Below are positions 55,250-64,000 of a DNA stretch of 64,000 nucleotides, one piece after another. Within the stretch, counting starts at the first letter, position 1; each line of letters starts with the position of its first letter. A program made the position numbers and the translations under genes. Source of the stretch: Atriophallophorus winterbourni. Taxonomy: Eukaryota; Platyhelminthes; Trematoda; Plagiorchiida; Microphallidae. Location of the stretch: contig JACCGJ010018819.1 in NCBI GenBank assembly GCA_013407085.1, positions 1-64,000 of the forward strand, read 5' to 3'. The notes under the pieces are model-generated. The model had not been told where the DNA came from, did not search any database, and was given only the letters and a program-made list of their open reading frames with translations.

Positions 55250-58200
55250 GGGCACCCATTATATAACCGGTTTTCGATGGCCGCAATATTTCGATAATTT
55301 ACTCGATATGCGAAGTTTCATTTTATTTGCACATGGAATTCTGTTCCTCTATGATTCCCCCGAAAAGCTCATTCCTTTCAAAATACCAAATTTCATCATC
55401 TATCAACATGCAGCTAAAATTATATCCCTTTTAATAAACGTTAAATATTATTCAAACCGCCTCCCATTCAAGTGTGGCAGATGTATTGCCCTCAGATCTG
55501 TCACGCATTGGTGAGCACATCACTAACAGAGTATAGGCTACTCACTATTCAAAATATTAATAAAACTAGCCGATTAGAGGGTAAGCGAACAGTGATCGGC
55601 TTCGTTATTCTGTGAGAAAAAAACGGCATGAAATTAAAACTAAAGCGGTTGACCTCTCAGCATCATTCTCACAGATCAATGTCTGAACGGTAGGGTGTCC
55701 AGCGTTGTCGTGTATAGAAAAAAATTAATTGCAAATGGAAGTTAATCATGGTATTTACTGCAATAAATTAACAGAGATAGCCCGTGTGCAGCAAGTGGGT
55801 GAGACGACATTTTTCCTGTCCGGAATGGCATAACAACCTATCGCGTTTATCCAAATCGATTTGGTGAAGAATATAAATATGGCCACTCAAAGAAGCGTAA
55901 ACTTGCTATCTCTGCCTGATCTGTGCGTTCGGATATGAGTAAGAAAATATCATCATGCTTAGTGGAGCGTAAGTCCCGAGAAGTGAGTAGTACAACAAAT
56001 TAATACTTATCGATGTCGTTTGTTCTTCACAGCAAGCTTAGACTTATCATTTAAGCCGTTGTGCATTTTTCTGGCAGAATTACCATACTTTCATTCCGTG
56101 CATATCTTTCTAAATGCAACCAAGTATTTTTCTCGTTAAACCTCAGTAAAAGCGCGTCTCATAGGTAAACACAGAAGAAATAAATAGTTTGTGTTTTGGG
56201 CTCAAGCCTTTACATATCTTTGCTAGCTCTATTGGCTATCTAACATCACGGATATTTTTATCAATATTACATGACCACTATTAGATATAATAATTTGCTA
56301 AACGGTCATTCAAAAATAAGGCCCTGTTATAATCAGTGCAAAATGATGCTTCATACGCATTTTTTCGCTTGATCCAGACTGCATGTAAAATTCTCTACGG
56401 GATGACAAACCTGGCTCGATCGTAACAATACGATCGAAATATTTGCTAACTAATGAATACTTTGTAGAAATGGGCTTAGTATTAAAACATAATGATTTTT
56501 ATATTTCCGTGCAATTGAATACGTTAAAATTATTTTTTATGACGTAGAAAGCGTTTGGTATAATCATAACCCTAGAATAAAAATGTACGTAAGTGTCTCA
56601 TCGTGACAACTCTAAACGTGCCAAAGTCACTTAATTTTCTATTCAGGATACAAAAGATCGTCAATATTTCATATTTTATTCGAGGTATGGTGATGTCAAA
56701 TACACTCCGATTGTTGCTAAAGGTTTGTGTACACAAGTAAAGCCATTTTCGTCTTCTTCTTTAATAAACATTTAGATTCCTTTGGAGCGAAGTAAATTCA
56801 GTGAGTTAGTATACAAGAATGCAAGCCTTCCGTCGACGCCGTTGCCAAACGGAATGAGATTCACACAACGTTTTCACCGCCAAGTTAGCCATTATGGGAA
56901 TAGTCGGTTTTTATAATCCAACAGTATTATTACTTATGTTTTGTGTTATGTGACGTATCCGCAGTATAGTTCATATGTGTGAAACAGAGATAATCCCGGA
57001 GATAATGGAAACAGTGTAATTATTGAATGCAATGATTGCAATTTTTCCGCGAGATTATGAAAATTCCATTCATTTCACGTGACGCCATGGGTCTGGCATA
57101 CGCATGCCTCGCACGCACCAAGAATTGTCGAATTTTCGAGTGAAATTCGCTGCGGGATATCGATTTGATTTTGCAGAAAACCCATGCGCTCGATCGCAAT
57201 ATTGGACAAAATGGAAGACTATTGAAAGATACGTGACGCCCATGGTCTGTCGTACATAACCTTAGGATCAGGTTCACCTGAATGTATGGCAGTTTGAATT
57301 TAGTTAGATAGATGTGGAAGAGATGCTCTAATGGGAAAATTATTAATTTCGTCCGAGTATGGTTTTCTTCACTGTCCAACATTTTAATTAGTTTTGTACT
57401 GGTTTTAAAGTGTACAGTTAAATGTAGACATATCTCTCACCCTAACAGCCATTTAGCGTCCTATATAGTTTGTGAACTACACGATGGAATCGGGTAGGTA
57501 TTCCAACAGCGGAGAAATGGTACATAACTTAAACCATAACAGTACTATTCTTCAACATACGTTAAGCAAAACTAACGGCCAAATCCGCAGGTACATGTTT
57601 TCAACGACCATGAGTGTTCATCGCAATTACAGAATCATCTCATGCTGCACCCGATTCATATGACTATACAACCTGAGAAACAGTCTCTCTCACCACGTAC
57701 ACATTACTCTGTCGATCGGTGCTGTTTGCATCCGTTCAGCAGTCGAAAGCATCACGCGCGCATCCCCAGCTCGAAGACCACGTTTTACACTATACCTCCA
57801 GATTGAACGGGCAAAAACACTTGTTCTTCGCATTAAATAGACCTTGAAGTTTGCAATCGACTGATTGCCTTTAATTATGACTTGACTCAAAAGGGAACTT
57901 GCTGAACGTGGTTGCGATCCGCCTCTATCTCTGTTCAGCTCAGCGTTAGCAATTGTCTGTTGAGTGTTCGAACTCCGGATTACTTATTTATGTCTTGTTT
58001 GGAGTAAGCCAAAGCAGTATTGTTATTTTCGATTTGCTGAAATAAATGGGCTGAGAAAAAGACGGTTACCTATGTAAGTGTCTTCGGTAAACGCTTAGGT
58101 TGACTCGTTAGTCCGGCGGTTTTTTATGTGACCAGTCTGTGTTGTGAGTTAGTCGTCATCAGAAAACTAGCTTGTTTTATGTAGTTAATGCTCAACAACC

Positions 58201-58645
58201 TAATTCTTGAATCAAATCCTATTTTTACTTGTTACATTATTCGTAGTTCTGTGGTTTTATGCGAAACTATATGCACTAAAATTAAGTTAAACTGAACAAA
58301 CTAGAAATGAGACAATTTAGGCGGGTTTCATCTGGTCTAACAAAAAGATATACGTATCGATTGAATTAAATCTTAATTACAAAGTTTAAAATAGTATCCC
58401 GCTAGAAAGTTTGTTCACAATCTGTTCATTTGGTGAACTACTGAAACAGTGTTCGCGTTATCGTTATATTTGTGCAAGCCAATCGATTTAATTTAGTGTG
58501 TACTCAAATTTGAAACCTTGTTGACTTTAGAACAGAAAGTGATGGACCAAAGATCTAGTGGATAGTTGGAAATAAAATAACCGACTTCCAATGTTTAAAT
58601 CTAAATATTGTGTCATAAATGTGTCAGGTCATTGTTGGATGAAGT
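55250..58645. other. 3.4-kb AT-rich region without recognised gene
   Basis: Frames at 55308-55514, 57020-57382, 57472-57663 and 57690-57890 lack motifs. No copy of families P, Q or R was seen. If the coding region at 58.7-59.9 kb belongs to the LIM gene, this would be one of its introns. Confidence 0.4.
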
Positions 58646-58664
58646 TTCATGCCGATAAACCTAC

Positions 58665-59117
58665 TTCGTTGTCTGTTTCGCACCATTGAGGCAAGGAATT
58701 GTCAGAACGGAAAGTTAAATCATAAACAATCCTCGCTCGCATCAGAGTTAAACCTTGGCCGAGCCCCGTGGCTTGCAAACGTGCAGTGTTTCCCATCGAA
58801 TTGTTTGATAAACAAAGCAGCATGGATTTCGTGAAATTGCAGACGGATACATATCGGTGTATTGTTGGAGATGAAATACGGCATGTCAAGTATGTCGAGT
58901 AGTTCTTGTCGAATGTGTAATTGGTTTGATTATTTGGACGGGGTTTGGTAGCTGTGTTGCCCGGTTTACTGGCCTGGTAGGATATCTGTGCTGATCCGCG
59001 CGTCGAATTTCCAAATTGTCGTGCCTTGGGGATAGGTTTACTATGACTCGGTTCAACAGTTACCAGCCCCGAGTAATCAGTATTATTCACAGTGCTGTCG
59101 AAGCCACTATTTCGGTC
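58665..59117 (-). CDS. Unrecognised coding exon (downstream part)
   Basis: Open in one frame from about 59156 to 58647, with a good donor gaa|gtaggt after WCETDNE (low end 58665). Residues include NPYTAYLLTDRNSGFDSTVN, PIPKARQFGNSTRG, KPGNTATKPRPNNQTNYTF and GNTARLQATGLGQGLTLMRA. It is rich in Asn, Ser, Thr and Arg and looks disordered. It overlaps the upstream exon's frame by about 64 nt, so a short intron of about 100 nt (donor at 59224 or 59226, acceptor at cttacacag or gctcacag) or a frameshift must join them. Family unknown. Confidence 0.5.
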
Positions 59118-59224
59118 TGTGAGCAAATAAGCTGTGTAAGGGTTGCACAAATCGCATGATTAAGGATTGGCGGTTGACTTTGAGCCAAACGACGTGATAA
59201 TCTCTGGTCTGATATTGTGCTTAC

Positions 59225-59917
59225 GTTACCAAGTGATCTGGTCAAGACGATCGACCTTTTGCTGCTGGTGGTAGCACCTTCATACACTTTTTCCATAGAG
59301 ACAACTTTCGAAATCGCATTTTGCTTCAATGGTTTAAGTAAATTGATATTGCTCATTGATTTTCGCACGTCAGGACTAGAATGGGATAAAATGGGTTGTA
59401 TTTTCTTTCTTTTCGTCCACCCAATTTTGCTGTATGCAATCCGCGCTTGTTTAAGGCGTTCTATGTTAGCAGGATTCGAGTGACTATTGATACCTTGCCA
59501 TGAATGAGGTCCAGGCGGATAAAACGGGGGTCGATCCTTCGATGAACTGATAGGAACTAGAGATGAATATGACCGAGATAGATGACGAATTTTCTCTCGA
59601 GTATCATACTGCATGGGTTGAGTATGACGTATTTTGTTTCTCGATGATTCTGTGTGTGCTTCCATGACTTTGTGGAAACTTGTTTGATCAATTCTCGGTA
59701 AATGAAATGTCCTCTTAGCAGACCGAGTATAAGGTGAATCCGCGAGTGCTATTTGGGGCTTGTTAGAGAAACCACCATAAACTCCGATGGCTAGCCCATG
59801 AATGGGATGTGGAGATTGCGACTGATCTATTTGACTGTTTATCGAAGGCAATTTGCAAATATTCGAAGGAGAGGAAACTGTATTCCCATGTATACCGCGC
59901 GATGATGCATCGAACAT
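59225..59917 (-). CDS. Unrecognised coding exon with start codon (upstream part)
   Basis: First ATG at 59917 (MFDASSRGIHGN). The frame runs 231 codons to a strong donor aac|gtaagc after VLTRSLGN. Residues include SRNKIRHTQPMQYDTREKIR, SSSKDRPPFYPPGPHSWQGI and RLKQARIAYSKIGWTKRKKI. The basic, Ser-rich, low-hydrophobicity protein has no recognisable domain. If the donor is skipped, the frame ends at 59087 after STAL. It could be the 5' part of the LIM gene (similar style to the SR-rich exon) or a separate gene. Confidence 0.55.
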
Positions 59918-59929
59918 TAAATGCAACTT

Positions 59930-61515
59930 TCACACAAATTTGATTTGTGGAGTAGTTAGTCTGAATTATACATTCGGCGGTAGGTAGTGTTGGTTGCTTA
60001 AATTCGACTGGCACGTATTTGCGGAATTGCGTGGTATAAATCGCAATCGACCACAGGCGTTACCGCAAAACTTAATCGACCAGGCTAGCAAAATCAATAA
60101 AACGTTGACCAATCACACATTAATTGTGTTAGTAAATTGACCTGAAGCGTGGGACGCTTCACCCGTCGATCTGACTTAAAGTCATGTCTTAGTAAGCTTG
60201 ACCTTGACAAAACCCAGTAGGACGACAACCATTGAAATCAAGCAAGTTTTGGGTGCACGTTGATGGTCGCCAAATTCATGTTTTTCGTTGGTTAATGCAT
60301 TGCTGTGCTCAGATCCCCTCACTAACACACCACAACCGAATTCTAGTTGATTGTCGTCATCATGTAGACACAAAAATAGGTTTGTGATGCGGTGTGTTCA
60401 AATTTCGTGTATGCGAGTTTGAACATAGATCGATTGTTGAAAGGATATCTGACTAAAATCCTTGGAAATTGCAACTTATTTTTCTAATATCTAGACAACG
60501 TTGTAGCCTGGATCTTGGTCGTATACTCCGGAACTAATATACACAAGGACTAGTCACTTCTGTACTGTTTGTTTTTCGCTTTGCTACTAACGCAAAAGCA
60601 TTTCAAAATATATTGTCTTGTATCTGGTATTTGTCACTAAATGCCTTGAAAGATTACTTGGGCTCCGCTGGTCTGTGGTTTATTATAACGCGACGAGAAA
60701 GTTCGATTGGTGGGATATATGTATTTGTTTGCCCATATCCTCTGGGACCACCCCCGAAAGCGCCTAAGGAGAGCTTTTAAATGAAACCTTTGGGGTAAAA
60801 ACTAAAGATGAACCTCGATAATGATATGAAGAATATTGTTTTTGCACGAGAACTTCTGGGTAGATTAGTAAAAGTCCTTAACGAATAGAGAAAACTTGTG
60901 GTGAAGTCTGAGTTAGGAATATTCCAGAGCAACCATCTTTTATATAAGGTCCTTTAGAGGATGAGAATAATTGCCGTGTAATTTTTTCTAAGTAAACGAG
61001 CAGTTCTATATATTCTAGCTCCTTGATACATAAGAAGTATATATGAGTAAAAAATGCATTAAACTTATCGGCCTCCATATTCAGCAAACTACAAACGTCG
61101 CAAGTAATAACGTCCGTGGAGCTGATCATGAGTGAGGATAAGAATAAAATAATAAACGTCACGTTTCATCTTAACACAATCCATCTCACTTGATGAGCTA
61201 GATCTGAATAAATTCTAGTTAAAGTTATGCATTTCTTTTTAATTAACAAGTTTATACACTTAAAAGCTACACTGAAATGCTATTATGGTTTTTCTACTTC
61301 AACCAATTCGACGGTTTGCTGATAACTTTGACGATTCGGAAGTAGTAATATCTCCGCAAACACTTGCGCAGCTAGACAATTTCAGACCTATTAGTACTTC
61401 TCATTAGATGCCTGTTTCATCGTCATTCAGTAATTATAAGTAGTACCCGATGTTCCCTATATTTGGGAAATTTGGGAAATTTTCGCCCAAGATATTCCCA
61501 CGGATCATGATTACA
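59930..61515. other. Upstream region of the 58.7-59.9 kb gene; decayed family P copy
   Basis: A decayed minus-oriented family P copy lies at about 60290-60375 (cacaccacaaccgaattct, gtcgtcatcatgtag). No promoter element is convincing. The rest is AT-rich without recognised content. Confidence 0.4.
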
Positions 61516-61519
61516 TACT

Positions 61520-62080
61520 TCAGACCAGTTATGGACTCCGTGGCTCAAGAAGGATGTTGAACTTATGCAGCGAATCTATCACCGCTCAACATAACTAGTT
61601 TTCATCATCCGAAATAAACCATATAAAGAAAGGATAGCTCAACTGAAACTGTTCCACTTTCTCTATCGATGAATCAGAGGAGACCTAATCTTACTTTACA
61701 AAACATTCCATACCCCGAACCATCCCTTACAAGATTTATTCACGCGAAGGGATACTAGAAATTATCGGACCCATGAACAGGTGCTGGTGGTACCCCATTT
61801 CCGCCTGAACTGTAGAAGGTATTTTTACTCCGTCCGTGTCTGTTATACTTGGAATAGTTTACCTTCAACCGTTGCTCACTCCACTAGCTTGCATGAATTT
61901 AATTTAAAACAAAATTAGATGAATTTTTATTGAATAATTCGTTTCCCGAACACTTGTATACTGCTTAATCTAATTCCTCATCTTGCTTAAACACTTAAAT
62001 TTCAATTTTTACCACCCTATGGTTATTGTTACATTTGTTGCTTTTCAGACCATTAAAAACCTTGAATTACCTTAAAATTG
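61520..62080 (+). mobile_element. CR1/jockey-like LINE, 3' end
   Basis: YKERIAQLKLFHFLYR, RGDLILLYKTFHTPNHPLQD, LFTRRDTRNYRTHEQVLVVP, HFRLNCRRYFYSVRVCYTWN and SLPSTVAHSTSLHEFNLK (about 61619-61905) form the typical C-terminal tail with W-N-S-L-P. The following 3' sequence parallels the copy at 6.4-6.7 kb. One or two stops; nearly continuous, so younger than most LINE copies here. Confidence 0.8.
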
Positions 62081-62089
62081 AAGCTTTAC

Positions 62090-64000
62090 ACGTAGACTTT
62101 AAATAATTCTGTTGAGAGATGGTTCCTATTAGTGCATCGGGTTAGCGTGCATAATTTATGTTTCTCGTATACAGAAGCAGTCACTGGAAGCTATATCTCA
62201 AACGCTACATAGTTTGTCGTAAACACCTTGTACGTAGAAGCAGACTGGAGATGGATATTTGTGTGTATTGGTATGAATTTTATTCAATGGTAAACGTATG
62301 TTCCCCTAGACTTTTTGATCGTAAGTGATAGCAATTCACTTACAATCGGTGCAACATTTATACATTCTTACCCGTCTAAAATCAATTAATTGGACCTATT
62401 TGAAAAGTTTGTTTACTTTCCAACATTAAACACCGTTTCTGGAGACTACGTTTATTACCTGAATCACATAAACTGTTTAAGCGAAAAAGTTACGATTAAA
62501 AAGCAAAAGCTAAACTCCACTAATTCTTGGTCCTTCATATGAACATAGAAATCGATAAAAAGTATACAATCTTGTGTCGGGACTGCTCATTTGTGTTTCA
62601 CGTATGCAATTTCTGCGCTATGTGATCGTCAAACACAAACGAGTTATATCAAAAATTGACTCATCACAAATTTCGCTGTCGAATTAAGATATTGCGAATA
62701 ACCTCCGTTGGTAAGATGCCTATCTTGGAACCAAGAATTTTATGGCAACGTTGATTTATGACATCGTGTAAGGTGACTCAGCTGCGATGAGGATCTAGAC
62801 AGCCTCGCACAGGTAATTATCAGCACAAATTTGGCATCTGGAATATGCGGTTGGCAAATAATTGTGAGAAAATTAGCACCACCGAATTCACAACAAGCTT
62901 TCCTACGGGAACGTTATCTGTTAACATCGTGCGTGAACTTGTTTATTATTTATAAATGTTACAATTATGAAGTCTGTATCGCAAGTGTCCCAGCTAAATG
63001 TATATCAAGGAAAATGAAACAAAACGCGCAAGCTATTCTTCCGATATTTAATTTCGATCATCTGGATGGGTAAAAGTAAAATGTTTGAAATGCGCGCTCG
63101 AAATTGTGGTCTACGAAAATGTGGTTGTTCAGAACGAATTTAAGAATTCCTGGTGAGTGTTGAGAATGCATACTGGGTTTCGGCTGATCTAAACTTGTGT
63201 ATTATTTATCCTTGGTATAAAACGCCTAACAACATTGTGTTGCCCACATTGTGATTTTAGAAGACCGTCAAATAAATAAACACAGAGAAACTGAGATGAT
63301 ATATAAAATGTTCGTTGCGATTTTTTTCTATTATCTCATTGCAATGGCTCATCTACAATAAACTTCACATTTAACCTGAAGTGCTGTGATTTCTCTAACT
63401 ACATAAGAAATGAAATAGTTGAAAGGTTCAAATTAGTTGGTGACTTTGAATGCCAGGTTCTGGGCCGTTGAAACTAAAGAACATTACGCTACATCCAGGT
63501 CCCCCTAGGGCGAACAAAAAATATAAAATCTTAATGTATTCTTTCTTCCTTAAAATGATTAACTAGATTCGTTTCAGGGTACTGATTGTACTGCCCCTAC
63601 CTGATGAATGCAAACAACAGGAAAACAGCCTTGAGGGTGTATGATGGAAATGAATACAAATGCAGATTTTTATATCCTTTTTGATTAGATAAATGCTCAG
63701 CGATTTAATAATGTCGGAGTATTAACACACTAAGCGCGGTACCTAACGGATTCCGCGTTTAGATTAACCTCGATGCGTATAATCACAAACCAACACTTGA
63801 ATTATTACGGTTCCACTGGAAGTGTCTTCGATTTCTGAAATTGTCGACTGCGTCGTCGAAAATAAGTAAGTCACAGTTTCGACAACATTTATAAGATGTG
63901 TAGCAATCTCATGCAACCAGTTCATTTTGTCTTAAAGTAATGCTATGGCTCAAGTGTAAATTGTAATTTACCCATGCGGAAGTCTTCATTGAATCTTTCA
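62090..64000. other. No recognised gene; decayed family P copy near 63.6 kb
   Basis: A plus-oriented decayed family P copy is at about 63583-63650 (ctacctgatgaatgcaaaca, then gagggtgtatga). The 62831-63073 open frame has no family motif. The remainder is AT-rich. Confidence 0.4.

Noticed and set aside
1..64000. CRISPR array, operons, rRNA genes
   Set aside because: No regularly spaced short repeats, no closely packed co-directional ORFs and no rRNA-like conserved blocks were seen.

Overview
The window looks like nuclear DNA of a flatworm, most likely a digenean trematode. The evidence is a mosaic of decayed retroelements typical of that group: CR1/jockey-like and RTE-like non-LTR elements, a CsRn1-type Gypsy element with the CHCC gag motif, a Penelope-like GIY-YIG fragment, and tRNA-derived SINEs carrying a hammerhead ribozyme as in the schistosome Sm-alpha element. 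The host genes are split into small exons with one intron of only 28 nt. I see no prokaryotic operons, rRNA, functional tRNA genes or CRISPR arrays.

Layout. 1-1150: SINE copies with hammerhead ribozymes, two of them head-to-head in a near-perfect 125-nt inverted repeat. 2.6-17.5 kb: eroded non-LTR elements separated by AT-rich sequence with no recognisable gene. 17.8-23.0 kb: a Gypsy element (gag, protease, RT, RNase H, integrase, 3' LTR), 5'-truncated and broken by one frameshift. 23.8-25.0 kb: an RTE/SR2-like fragment. 25.7-30.7 kb (+): a complete five-exon gene for a CGFS monothiol glutaredoxin with a thioredoxin-like N-terminus (PICOT/GLRX3-like, 213 codons before the stop). About 1.05 kb of it, including its thioredoxin exon, is tandemly duplicated, and a retroelement sits in the first copy. 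31.0-31.9 kb (-): an RTE fragment.

32.5-52.0 kb (-): a dispersed gene encoding a LIM-domain protein. Up to ten exons can be traced by splice sites and phase: a basic SR-rich exon, two half-LIM exons, then basic/coiled exons with a thrice-repeated ENEP-like motif and an acidic C-terminus. Its introns hold a Gypsy gag fragment, an internally deleted Gypsy pol, a Penelope-like fragment and several short repeats. 52-64 kb: mostly intron-like or intergenic AT-rich DNA with two LINE fragments and an unrecognised two-ORF coding region (58.7-59.9 kb, -) that could be the 5' part of the same gene or a separate gene.

The most interesting signals are the ribozyme-bearing repeats (one convincing hammerhead family, two more families with hammerhead-like cores) and the duplicated thioredoxin exon of the glutaredoxin gene. 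All assignments come from reading the sequence; no database search was run.
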